Shown in pieces: positions 17,893-25,409 of a stretch of DNA of 42,845 bases. This stretch comes from an uncultured Clostridia bacterium (GTDB taxonomy: Bacteria > Bacillota > Clostridia > Christensenellales > Borkfalkiaceae): assembly GCA_947175515.1 (NCBI GenBank), contig CAMWNA010000004.1, positions 1-42,845 of the forward strand, written 5' to 3'. Position 1 is the stretch's first letter. Every line of letters starts with the position of its first letter. The translations under genes and the position numbers were made by a program. The notes below the pieces were generated by a model. That model saw only the letters and a program-made list of their open reading frames with translations, was not told the origin of the DNA and did no database searches.

Positions 17893-18156
17893 ATGCAAAA
17901 TTCGGTATTTGATTTCATTTTTACAAGCGACGTGTGCGAATCTATTAAGCCAAGCGTACAGTATATGCGCTTTTCTAATGAAAGCGATAAGCTTTACAGG
18001 CGGCTAAAAGAACTTCTTAACGACGAACAATTCGATATATTCGATAAATTTATAAATCTTGCAATGGGAATGGAAAGCGAAGCAATCGAAACCTATTTTA
18101 TAGAAGGCTTTAAAATGGGTATGCGGATTGCTGCGGAGCGCTTGACCAAAGCTTAA
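17893..18156 (+). CDS. Small uncharacterised protein (possibly DUF6809-like)
   Basis: An 87-aa soluble, mostly helical protein. The pattern YRRLKELLNDEQFDIFDKF, then a run ending in YFIEGFKMGMRIAAE, resembles the small Clostridia family DUF6809, in which an EGFxxG motif closes a helical bundle; this match is from memory and unverified. There is no membrane segment and no cysteine pair. GAGGT lies 8 nt before the ATG, and the gene stands alone between a terminator and the rpsO promoter, preceded by several inverted repeats. Expression as a real gene is likely; the function is unknown. Confidence 0.7.
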   Translation: MQNSVFDFIFTSDVCESIKPSVQYMRFSNESDKLYRRLKELLNDEQFDIFDKFINLAMGMESEAIETYFIEGFKMGMRIAAERLTKA

Positions 18157-18183
18157 AAAATATTTTAAAGTGCATTAAAACGT

Positions 18184-18212
18184 TTGCTATTTTTTGGAAT
18201 AGAGGTTATAAT
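18184..18212 (+). promoter_or_regulatory. rpsO promoter (TTGCTA-17-TATAAT)
   Basis: The -35 is at 18184-18189 and the consensus -10 at 18207-18212. It predicts a leader of about 79 nt. Confidence 0.75.
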
Positions 18213-18218
18213 TATATC

Positions 18219-18297
18219 GTTACGGATACGAAGGGGTTCGAATACTCAACGGCTTGCTTCGTTTACCGCAAATAATTCCATAGGAGGATAAAGTTAA
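18219..18297 (+). promoter_or_regulatory. rpsO 5' leader, possible S15 autoregulatory element
   Basis: The leader can form CGG-N3-CGAAG (18223-18233) paired with CTTCG-N4-CCG (about 18255-18267) around an inner loop. It ends in a strong AGGAGG ribosome site. S15 represses its own mRNA in several bacteria through unrelated leader folds, so a regulatory role is reasonable but not shown. Confidence 0.35.
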
Positions 18298-18552
18298 ATG
18301 GAAAAGCAGGAAATTATCGCAAAATACGCAACTAAGGAAGGCGACACCGGTTCGCCCGAAGTTCAGATAGCTCTTTTAACCGAAAGAATCAATCATTTGA
18401 ACGAACACCTTAAAGAGCATATCCACGATAACCATTCGCGCCGCGGACTTTTGAAAATGGTAGGCCGCCGCCGCGGACTTTTGGACTATTTAAAGAGCAA
18501 GGACATCGAAAGATACCGTGCTATAATCGCGGCTTTGAATTTAAGAAAGTAA
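18298..18552 (+). CDS. rpsO: 30S ribosomal protein S15
   Basis: S15 binds the 16S rRNA three-way junction early in 30S assembly. The 84-aa protein has the family sequence from [17 protein letters not shown] through [23 protein letters not shown], with the conserved His and Arg residues that contact rRNA. It is a few residues shorter than the usual 88. AGGAGG precedes the ATG. A terminator and then pnp follow, the common rpsO-pnp pairing. Confidence 0.98.
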   Translation: MEKQEIIAKYATKEGDTGSPEVQIALLTERINHLNEHLKEHIHDNHSRRGLLKMVGRRRGLLDYLKSKDIERYRAIIAALNLRK

Positions 18553-18564
18553 AATCAAAAAATC

Positions 18565-18595
18565 GGGCGGGGTTTTTATAAACTCGCCCTTTTTT
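18565..18595 (+). terminator. Terminator or attenuator between rpsO and pnp
   Basis: GGGCG (18565-18569) pairs with CGCCC (18585-18589), extended by weaker pairs inside, and six T follow. It is 51 nt upstream of the pnp ATG. A second small hairpin CTGCGG/CCGCAG (18603-18620) lies before the pnp ribosome site and could be an RNase target, as in other pnp leaders. Confidence 0.75.
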
Positions 18596-18646
18596 ATATC
18601 GTCTGCGGTAGGCGCCGCAGGCACAAGAACGGAAAAGGAGAAAGGT

Positions 18647-20743
18647 ATGAAAAACTTAAAACAATTTACAATGACAATCGGCGGCAGAGAAGTCACGGTT
18701 GAAACAGGCAAGTATGCCGAACAGACCAACGGCTCGTGCCTCGTGCGCTGCGGCGAAACGGCGGTGCTCGTATCGGTATGTATGTCGGCGGCTCCCAGAG
18801 AAGGTATGGACTTCTTCCCTCTGCAGGTTGACTACGAAGAAAAAATGTTCTCCGTCGGCAAAATTCCCGGCGGCTTCAAAAAGCGTGAGGGCAGGGCAAG
18901 CGATAAAGCCATACTTACCGCAAGACTCATTGACAGACCCCTTCGTCCCCTGTTCCCTAAGGGGCTTTACAACGACGTAGTGGTTACGGCTCAGGCGCTT
19001 TCGGTTGAACCCGACGTTTCCCCCGAACCCCTTGCAATGATAGGCTCGTCGGTGGCGCTCGCTATTTCCGATATTCCTTGGGCAGGTCCCACAGGCTCGG
19101 TAGTGGTAGGAATGGTTGACGGAAAGTACGTTATCAATCCCGATTTGGCTCAGCGTGCAAAGTCTGCAATCCACCTGAATTTGGCAGGCACTAAGGACGC
19201 AATTTTAATGATTGAAGCAGGCGCAAACGAAGTCACCAATGAAGAAATGGTCGGCGCAATTATGTACGGCCACGGCGAAATCAAAAAAATCTGCCAGTTT
19301 ATCGAAGAAAAAATCGTTCCCGTCGTCGGCAAACAGAAGCTCGAAATGGAGCTTTACCATATCCCCGAAGAACTGGACAAGGCCGTCCGCGCTTACGCCG
19401 ATAAAATTATCGACCACGCTATAGACACGTTTGACAGACAGGAAAGGGAAAAGAGACAGGAGGAAGCCGAAGCCGAAATTCTGGCTCACTTTGCAGAAAT
19501 CTATCCCGAAAACACGCGTGAAATAAAGGACAGCCTTTACTATCTGACTAAGGAAAAGGTCCGTGCGAAAATATTCGACAAGGGTATCCGTCCCGACGGC
19601 AGAGGCTTAAAGGACGTCCGCCCCATCTGGTGCGAAAGAAGCGTTCTTCCCAGAGTTCACGGCTCGGCTGTGTTCACTAGAGGACAAACCCAGACTCTTA
19701 CAAGCTGTACCTTGGGTATGCTCGGCGAAGCTCAGAAATTAGAAGGTCTTGACGAGGAAACCTCGAAAAGATATATGCACCACTACAACTTCCCCGGCTA
19801 CTGCACGGGCGAAGCAAAGGCGCTCCGTTCCCCCGGCAGGCGCGAAATCGGTCACGGCGCTCTTGCCGAGCGCGCGCTCATTCCCGTACTTCCCGACGAG
19901 GACAGCTTCCCCTATGCGATAAGGGTTGTGAACGATATTCTTTCGTCCAACGGCTCGTCGTCAATGGCTTCCGTATGCGGTTCCACTATGGCGCTTATGG
20001 ACGCGGGCGTTCCCATTAAAGCCCCCGTTGCAGGCGTAGCTATGGGTCTTATTAAAAATCAGGAAACGGGCGAATTCAAGGTCCTTACCGATATTCAGGG
20101 ACTTGAAGACTTCCTCGGCGATATGGACTTCAAGGTTGCCGGCACGCAGAAAGGCATCACCGCTATCCAGATGGATATTAAGATTAAAGGCATTTCCGAA
20201 GAGATTATGCACACCGCAATCAATCAGGCTAACGAGGGTAGGCAGTTCATTCTGAACAAGATGCTCGAAGTTGTGCCCAACGTTGCTCCCCAGCTTTCGG
20301 TTTACGCGCCTAAGATTATCAGCTTTGAAATCGACCCCGACAAAATCGGCGACGTTATCGGCAAGCAGGGCTGCGTAATCAAGAAGATTATGGAAGAAAC
20401 GGGCACCGAAATAGAATTCAACGACGATGACAGCGGCAGGGGCTATATCTCCGCAGTAGGTCCTATCGAAAACGCGGAAAAGGCAAAGGCTATAATTCTC
20501 AGCATCGCGCACGACCCCGAAGTCGGCGATATGTTTGTCGGTACGGTAGTAAGAATTATGAACTTCGGCTGCTTTGTTGAGTTTGCTCCCGGCAAAGACG
20601 GTATGATTCATATTTCCAAGCTTTCCGACAAGCGCGTTGAAAAGGTGGAGGACGTCGTGAATATCGGCGATACTGTAAAGGTAGAAATAATCAAAATCGG
20701 CGATAAGGGAATCGACCTTAAATTATTAGAGAAGCTCTCTTAA
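18647..20743 (+). CDS. pnp: Polyribonucleotide nucleotidyltransferase (PNPase)
   Basis: PNPase degrades RNA 3' to 5' by phosphorolysis as a trimer. It has two RNase PH domains (about 1-215 and 310-540) joined by a helical linker, then KH (IGDVIGKQGCVIKKI with the GxxG loop) and S1 (VGDMFVGTVVRIMNFGCFVEF) RNA-binding domains. The second PH domain carries the phosphate-binding motif SSNGSSSMASVCGS and the acidic residues near FLGDMDFKVAG. Length is 698 aa. AAGGAGAAAGGT precedes the ATG. A strong bidirectional terminator follows. Confidence 0.98.
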   Translation: MKNLKQFTMTIGGREVTVETGKYAEQTNGSCLVRCGETAVLVSVCMSAAPREGMDFFPLQVDYEEKMFSVGKIPGGFKKREGRASDKAILTARLIDRPLRPLFPKGLYNDVVVTAQALSVEPDVSPEPLAMIGSSVALAISDIPWAGPTGSVVVGMVDGKYVINPDLAQRAKSAIHLNLAGTKDAILMIEAGANEVTNEEMVGAIMYGHGEIKKICQFIEEKIVPVVGKQKLEMELYHIPEELDKAVRAYADKIIDHAIDTFDRQEREKRQEEAEAEILAHFAEIYPENTREIKDSLYYLTKEKVRAKIFDKGIRPDGRGLKDVRPIWCERSVLPRVHGSAVFTRGQTQTLTSCTLGMLGEAQKLEGLDEETSKRYMHHYNFPGYCTGEAKALRSPGRREIGHGALAERALIPVLPDEDSFPYAIRVVNDILSSNGSSSMASVCGSTMALMDAGVPIKAPVAGVAMGLIKNQETGEFKVLTDIQGLEDFLGDMDFKVAGTQKGITAIQMDIKIKGISEEIMHTAINQANEGRQFILNKMLEVVPNVAPQLSVYAPKIISFEIDPDKIGDVIGKQGCVIKKIMEETGTEIEFNDDDSGRGYISAVGPIENAEKAKAIILSIAHDPEVGDMFVGTVVRIMNFGCFVEFAPGKDGMIHISKLSDKRVEKVEDVVNIGDTVKVEIIKIGDKGIDLKLLEKLS

Positions 20744-20766
20744 TAGTTCGTTAAATTAAAAAAACG

Positions 20767-20794
20767 AGCCGCACGCGCAACAGCGCGTGCGGCT
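20767..20794. terminator. Bidirectional terminator between pnp and the amidase gene
   Basis: A 12-bp perfect stem, AGCCGCACGCGC (20767-20778) and GCGCGTGCGGCT (20783-20794), has a 4-nt loop. It is flanked by A-rich sequence on the left and TTTCGCT on the right and serves the two converging genes. Confidence 0.88.
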
Positions 20795-20820
20795 TTCGCT
20801 ATGTAAGATAATAAAATCCT

Positions 20821-21510
20821 TTAAGAATAATACGCAACCGCGCCTTTGAAAATTGCGTAAGCTACGGCTTTTTGGTAATTTTCGTCAACAAGCAAAGCTT
20901 CGTCCTCGGCATTGGATAAAAAGCCGCATTCAACTATAACGGAAGGGCTTTGCGTGCATTTCAGCATATAGTAATCGCCCACAAGCGGCGTATTTACCTT
21001 TACACACTCTTTCATTTCGTTCAGACTTGTCTGTATGCTTTGTGCAAGCGCCTTGCCGCATTCGCTGTCCTTGTCGAAGAAAACCTGACCGCCCCTGCGC
21101 GAAGGGATAGGGCAGAAGTTCTGATGCACGGAAATAACCATATCGGCATTGCATTGCTCTATTATTTCCTTGCGCTTTTTCATATCACGCATTTTAAAGC
21201 CCTTGGTGCTAAGTCCGTACAGTCCGCCCTGCGTCGTTCTCGTCATAACTACGCTGAACCCTGCGTCAGCAAAATAACCGCGCAGATACTTCGATATTGC
21301 AAGGTTAATATCGCTTTCCTTCGTGGAGGTTTTAACCCCCAGAACGCCTGCGTCTATTCCACCGTGACCCGCGTCGATAACTATAACCTTATCGCCGTCG
21401 TTTACGGATGAGGCGGAGGCAACTCCGGCGCATATTCCTATAATTGCCGCCGCGGCAATAATTGCAACTAAAACAAAGATAAAAGACTTTTTGGCAATAA
21501 ACAATTTCAC
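20821..21510 (-). CDS. cwlD: N-acetylmuramoyl-L-alanine amidase, CwlD-like
   Basis: Amidase_3 enzymes cut the bond between MurNAc and L-Ala; CwlD does this in spore cortex peptidoglycan to start muramic-lactam formation. One N-terminal membrane helix (about 10-33) anchors the protein outside the membrane. Zinc ligands His49 (IDAGHGG), Glu65 and His129 (ISVHQN) and catalytic Glu194 (IVECGFLSN) are present. The 229-aa length without extra binding domains favours CwlD over vegetative amidases. It starts at GTG 21510, with no good Shine-Dalgarno sequence. It is monocistronic and divergent from mrnC. Confidence 0.85.
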   Translation of the reverse strand: MKLFIAKKSFIFVLVAIIAAAAIIGICAGVASASSVNDGDKVIVIDAGHGGIDAGVLGVKTSTKESDINLAISKYLRGYFADAGFSVVMTRTTQGGLYGLSTKGFKMRDMKKRKEIIEQCNADMVISVHQNFCPIPSRRGGQVFFDKDSECGKALAQSIQTSLNEMKECVKVNTPLVGDYYMLKCTQSPSVIVECGFLSNAEDEALLVDENYQKAVAYAIFKGAVAYYS

Positions 21511-21529
21511 GCTATATACTACTTAATAA

Positions 21530-21558
21530 TTGATTTTTTTATGACAAAGTTGTATAAT
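21530..21558 (+). promoter_or_regulatory. mrnC promoter (TTGATT-17-TATAAT)
   Basis: The -35 is at 21530-21535 and the consensus -10 at 21553-21558. The ATG at 21573 is 14 nt past the -10, leaving a predicted leader of about 8 nt with no Shine-Dalgarno sequence. Confidence 0.78.
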
Positions 21559-21572
21559 TAATCTGTATATTT

Positions 21573-21965
21573 ATGTTTGACTTTTTTACTACGATTCCGA
21601 TTGAACGCGCAAGAAATTTAAGCCCCGTCACCTTGGCTTTTATAGGCGACGCAGTGTATTCCCTGTACGTGCGCGAACGCTTGGTGTTAACTACAAGCTT
21701 CGGTACGGGCACGCTTCAGAAGTTAACCTCTGCGGAGGTTTCCGCGCACGGTCAAAGCGGATTTGTGGAAAAAGTTCTGCCCAAGCTTACCGAAGAGGAA
21801 ACTGATATTTTCAAACGCGGCAGGAACGCGAAGAAGCCCACCAAGTCGAAAAACGCAAGCGTAGCGGAATATAACCGCTCCACAGGCTTTGAAGCCGTTT
21901 TGGGCTTTTTGTATCTTACGGGACAGTATAAGCGGATAGATGAGATTTTGAACGATGAAAACTGA
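21573..21965 (+). CDS. mrnC: Mini-ribonuclease III
   Basis: Mini-III is an RNase III catalytic domain without the double-stranded-RNA-binding domain; it matures 23S rRNA. The 130-aa protein has the signature LAFIGDAVYSLYVRERL with its catalytic Asp, the KGRNAKKPTKSKNA-like basic loop (here RGRNAKKPTKSKNA) and the second acidic site in STGFEAVLGFLYL. It opens the mrnC-rlmB-sigH run also known from Bacillus and overlaps rlmB by 11 bp. It has no Shine-Dalgarno sequence and a very short leader. Confidence 0.95.
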   Translation: MFDFFTTIPIERARNLSPVTLAFIGDAVYSLYVRERLVLTTSFGTGTLQKLTSAEVSAHGQSGFVEKVLPKLTEEETDIFKRGRNAKKPTKSKNASVAEYNRSTGFEAVLGFLYLTGQYKRIDEILNDEN

Positions 21966-22683
21966 GGGCAGAAACGCAGTTTCGGAACTGCTTAAAACCG
22001 ACAAAAATATTGAAAAGATAATGCTTGAAAAGAACCCCCAAGGCTCTTTAAAGGCAATCTTTGCCGAAGCGCGCAAAAAGAACGTCCGCGTGCAGTTCGT
22101 GGACAGAAAGGTTTTGGATAAGTCCAGTGACGTAGGTCGGCATCAGGGCGTTATAGCATATTCCACCGATTACGAATATTCCACCGTCGACGAAATTTTA
22201 AAAGCGCACGCCAAAGACGCAGACGGTAAAAGCAACGGCTTTATAATCATCTGCGACGGCATAGAGGACGTGCATAATTTAGGCTCGATAATAAGGGTTG
22301 CGGAGTGCGCCGGTGCGGACGGCGTGATAATCCCCGCAAATAATTCCGCAAGCGTAACGGACGCGGTTATCCGCATTTCGGCAGGCGCCGCAAACCACGT
22401 CAAGGTTGCAAAAGTAAATTCCGTAAATAAAACAATCGATATTTTAAAAGAAAACGGCTTCTGGCTGTACGCCCTCGAAGCCGACGGCACAGATATATAC
22501 AAAGCAGATTTAACGGGTAATATCGCCTTGGTCATCGGCGGCGAGGACAGCGGAGTCAAACGCTTAACGCGTGAAAAGTGCGATTTCACGCTTTCAATTC
22601 CCTTGAAGGGCAAGGTCAATTCCCTGAACGCTTCCGTCGCTTTGGGCATAGCCGCATACGAAGCAGTGAGGAAAAGAAGTTGA
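21955..22683 (+). CDS. rlmB: 23S rRNA (guanosine-2'-O-)-methyltransferase RlmB-like (SpoU/TrmH family)
   Basis: A SAM-dependent 2'-O-ribose methyltransferase of the knotted SPOUT fold. The N-terminal substrate-binding domain (about 1-80, GRNAVSELL onward) precedes the catalytic motifs DGIEDVHNLGSIIRVAE (with the catalytic Arg), VIGGEDSGVKRL and SIPLKGKVNSLNASVALGI. The 242-aa length matches RlmB/YacO. Its start lies inside mrnC. The exact rRNA nucleotide modified cannot be read from the sequence. The TGA stop overlaps the TTG start of sigH. Confidence 0.93.
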   Translation: MKTEGRNAVSELLKTDKNIEKIMLEKNPQGSLKAIFAEARKKNVRVQFVDRKVLDKSSDVGRHQGVIAYSTDYEYSTVDEILKAHAKDADGKSNGFIIICDGIEDVHNLGSIIRVAECAGADGVIIPANNSASVTDAVIRISAGAANHVKVAKVNSVNKTIDILKENGFWLYALEADGTDIYKADLTGNIALVIGGEDSGVKRLTREKCDFTLSIPLKGKVNSLNASVALGIAAYEAVRKRS

Positions 22684-23240
22684 CCGACGAGGAGCTTTCA
22701 CGCCTTTGCCAAAAGGGCGACAAATCCGCGTGGGAGGAGTTGTATAAAAGATACAAACCCCGCGTTCTATCAATCGCCAGAAGATTTTTTCTGAGCGGCG
22801 GCGAAACCGAGGACTTGGTGCAGGAGGGAATGTGCGGACTGTATTCAGCCGTCAGCGGCTATAAGGAAGGCGGCACGCCGTTTTCCGCATACGCTTACAG
22901 CTGTATACGCCACAGAATTTTAGACGCCGTCAAAAAAAGCAGCGGCGCCAAGCACTCGGCGCTCAATAACTTTTTGCCGATAGTCGAAGTCGGGGAGGAG
23001 CTTTACCTTTCGCCCGACTCCCCCGAGGACGAGTTGATTAAGCGCGAGGACAGGAAGGAGCTGTTGCATAAAATGAGCAAAATTCTCTCCTCGCTCGAAT
23101 TCAAAACGGTTGTAATGTATACCGACGGAATGACTATGACGGAAATTTCCTCGGCTCTGGATAAAAGCGTAAAAAGCGTCGATAACGCGCTGACGCGCGC
23201 AAAACGAAAACTTCTGAAACATATTTCAGCGGAGAATTAA
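22680..23240 (+). CDS. sigH: RNA polymerase sigma factor, SigH-like
   Basis: A sigma-70 family factor close to SigH, which drives early stationary-phase and sporulation genes. Region 2 reads YKRYKPRVLSIARRFFLSGG and EDLVQEGMCGLYSAV. Region 4 reads FKTVVMYTDGMTMTEISSAL followed by SVKSVDNALTRAKRKLLKH, which matches the SigH ending. I start it at TTG 22680, which overlaps the rlmB stop (TTGA) and has GAGG 9 nt upstream, giving 186 aa; the longer frame begins inside rlmB. yacP, which lies between rlmB and sigH in Bacillus, is absent. dnaX starts on the next base after the stop. Confidence 0.9.
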   Translation: MTDEELSRLCQKGDKSAWEELYKRYKPRVLSIARRFFLSGGETEDLVQEGMCGLYSAVSGYKEGGTPFSAYAYSCIRHRILDAVKKSSGAKHSALNNFLPIVEVGEELYLSPDSPEDELIKREDRKELLHKMSKILSSLEFKTVVMYTDGMTMTEISSALDKSVKSVDNALTRAKRKLLKHISAEN

Positions 23241-24950
23241 ATGGCATACCTTGCATTTTACAGGACTTTCCGTCCCAACTCGTTCGATACTGTCGTCCGT
23301 CAGGAACACATAGTCCAAACTCTAAAAAATCAGATAGCAACTAATAAGATTGGTCACGCTTATCTTTTCTGCGGACCGCGAGGCACGGGCAAAACCACGC
23401 TCGCCAAAATATTTGCGCGCGCAATCAATTGCCTCGACCCTCAGGACGGCTCGCCCTGCGGCAAGTGCGAGGTATGTAAAGCCTTAAACGACGGCGGCAA
23501 CCTCGATATAAACGAAATCGACGCGGCTTCCAACAACGGCGTTGACGAAATGCGCGATTTAAGGGAAAAGGTGCAGTATCCGCCCGTTGCAGGCAAGTAT
23601 AAGGTATATATTATCGACGAGGTGCACATGCTCACGGCCTCGGCGTTTAACGCCGTGTTAAAAACGCTGGAAGAGCCTCCGCGCCACGCCGTGTTCATTC
23701 TTGCGACCACCGAACCGCAGAAAATTCCGGCAACCATTCTTTCGCGCTGTATGCGTTTTGATTTTAAGCTTATCCCACAAAAGGACTTGGAAAGCTTGGT
23801 AAAAAGCGTTCTGGATAAAACCGGTAAGGAATACGAGGACGAGGCCGTCGCAGCAATCGCACGCGCAGGCGCAGGCAGCGCACGCGACAGCTTATCTATC
23901 GCCGATATGTGCGCGTCGTATTCTCAGGGCAAACTCACTTATGCGGACGTAAACGCGGTTTTGGGCAGCGCGGACTTTTCGGCAATAGCCGACGTTGCCG
24001 AACAAATTTTAAGCGAGGACGCGGAAGCGTCGCTTACCGCTGTAGAAAATATTTTATCAACAGGCAAAAGCGTGGGCGTGCTCGTAAAAGATTTGTTGAA
24101 TTTTTTAAATAACTGCGCCATAATCAAAACGTGCAGAAACGCAAAGCAGATTGTAAATTTGCCTTCGGAAACCTTTGATAGAATTAAGTCCGTTTCGGAA
24201 AAATGCGACGGTCACAAAATTTTACGCGTTACCGAAATTTTAGCCAAAGCCGAAACCGATTTAAAATATTCGTTAAGCGGAAGAATTACTCTTGAAACGG
24301 CAATAATGAAGTGTGCAATGCCGCAGACGGACTATAATTTAGACGCGCTTATCGGCAAAATAAACGCACTTGAAAAAAAACTGGAACAGGGCGTTGAAGT
24401 AAAGTTAAAATCTATCCCGATTCCCCAACCCGTACCTGCGGCAAAGCCCGTTGTGTCTTATGCGGAACAATCCGTTCGTATGGCTTCGGACGAGGTTAAA
24501 AAACCCTTGTTGCAGGACGATGACGACGGAGAAACGCCCTTCAAGCCTATTTCCTCACCAAAGGCGGAAGCCGTTCAGCCCGTTCTTTGGGAACAGCCGC
24601 AAGCTTCAGGCAAGCCTGCGGCAAGCCTGAACGAAGAGGAAAAGCGCGGCGTGTTCGGCAAATTTTTAAAGCTGCTTCGCACCACGCATAAAAACGCCGT
24701 TCTTTTCACGCTGTGTATGGACTTAAACAGCGTATTCGAGGGCGATAAACTCATACTCACGACTGACAGCGAAGCCGTTTTAAAGGGCTTAACGCGCCCC
24801 GATAACGCGAATTTCATTTCAGAAGCTTTGCTTGAACTCGGCGTAACCGCGCACGAGGTTCGTTTAATCAAGGCAGGCGAAAGCGCTTACGATAAAGCCG
24901 TCGGTGAATTGAAGAACAATTTCAAAGGCGCCGACGTAGAAATAAAATAA
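23241..24950 (+). CDS. dnaX: DNA polymerase III subunit gamma/tau
   Basis: DnaX is the clamp-loader ATPase; the full-length tau form also holds the replicative polymerase. Walker A GPRGTGKT is at 45-52, followed by the zinc cysteines (CLDP...CGKCEVC), Walker B IIDEVHML, sensor 1 LATTEPQKI and the LSRC arginine finger. The AAA+ and collar domains end near residue 370. A divergent linker and C-terminal domain follow, to 569 aa. At codons 378-380 (24372-24380) there is GAA AAA AAA in an A8 run; a -1 shift there reaches TGA at 24395 and would give a 385-residue gamma-like protein. ATG 23241 abuts the sigH stop. Confidence 0.97.
   Translation: MAYLAFYRTFRPNSFDTVVRQEHIVQTLKNQIATNKIGHAYLFCGPRGTGKTTLAKIFARAINCLDPQDGSPCGKCEVCKALNDGGNLDINEIDAASNNGVDEMRDLREKVQYPPVAGKYKVYIIDEVHMLTASAFNAVLKTLEEPPRHAVFILATTEPQKIPATILSRCMRFDFKLIPQKDLESLVKSVLDKTGKEYEDEAVAAIARAGAGSARDSLSIADMCASYSQGKLTYADVNAVLGSADFSAIADVAEQILSEDAEASLTAVENILSTGKSVGVLVKDLLNFLNNCAIIKTCRNAKQIVNLPSETFDRIKSVSEKCDGHKILRVTEILAKAETDLKYSLSGRITLETAIMKCAMPQTDYNLDALIGKINALEKKLEQGVEVKLKSIPIPQPVPAAKPVVSYAEQSVRMASDEVKKPLLQDDDDGETPFKPISSPKAEAVQPVLWEQPQASGKPAASLNEEEKRGVFGKFLKLLRTTHKNAVLFTLCMDLNSVFEGDKLILTTDSEAVLKGLTRPDNANFISEALLELGVTAHEVRLIKAGESAYDKAVGELKNNFKGADVEIK
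24374..24397 (+). promoter_or_regulatory. Candidate programmed frameshift or slippage site in dnaX
   Basis: The heptamer A AAA AAA (24374-24380) is in the canonical X XXY YYZ register. In the -1 frame the next codons encode Thr-Gly-Thr-Gly-Arg and then TGA (24395-24397). There is no obvious upstream Shine-Dalgarno-like stimulator and no strong downstream hairpin, so transcriptional slippage on A8 is as likely as ribosomal shifting. Confidence 0.5.
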
Positions 24951-25014
24951 TTTATAAGTCACCAACCCTATAATTTTTTAAGAGCAAAAAAAATTATATC
25001 AAAAGGAGTATTTT

Positions 25015-25383
25015 ATGGCAGGATTTAAAGGCGGAATGGGCGGCATGGGTAATATGCAAAACCTGATGAAGCAAGCCCAGAAAATGCAGGAGCAGATGCA
25101 GGAAGCCGAAAAGGAAATGGAAGATTACGAGGTTGTCGGTCTTTCAGGCGGCGGCGCCGAGGGCGACGAAACCGTAGTCGTCTATATGAACGCGAAAAAA
25201 ATAATCAACGGCATAGAATTCGGCAGCAAATTGTCCGAAACCGTCGACATAACCGACGAGGACGATATAGAAATGCTTGAGGACTTAATAATGGCCGCCA
25301 TTTTGGACGGTTATAAAAAAGCCGACGAGGTTTACGAAAAGAAAATGGGTCCCTTCGCAAACGCAGGCAAAGGCTTCATTTAA
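25015..25383 (+). CDS. ybaB: YbaB/EbfC family nucleoid-associated protein
   Basis: A small dimeric DNA-binding protein commonly encoded between dnaX and recR. The Gly/Met-rich start (FKGGMGGMGNMQNLMKQAQKM) leads into the helical arm QEQMQEAEKEMEDYEVVGLSGGG and the beta-strand core. Length is 122 aa. AAGGAG stands 9 nt before the ATG. A TATAAT at 24969-24974 has no matching -35, so it is probably transcribed with dnaX. The next gene is a Sel1-repeat gene rather than recR. Confidence 0.93.
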   Translation: MAGFKGGMGGMGNMQNLMKQAQKMQEQMQEAEKEMEDYEVVGLSGGGAEGDETVVVYMNAKKIINGIEFGSKLSETVDITDEDDIEMLEDLIMAAILDGYKKADEVYEKKMGPFANAGKGFI

Positions 25384-25409
25384 ATTTTTTTGAACAGGGG
25401 TAAATGTAT

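Noticed and set aside
18231-18245. GGTTCGAAT, like a tRNA T-loop, in the rpsO leader
   Set aside because: The flanking bases do not form the 5-bp T stem and no acceptor or anticodon arms are found.
19961-20611. A 216-codon minus-strand frame inside pnp
   Set aside because: PNPase motifs run through the whole region in the plus frame, so it is a shadow frame.
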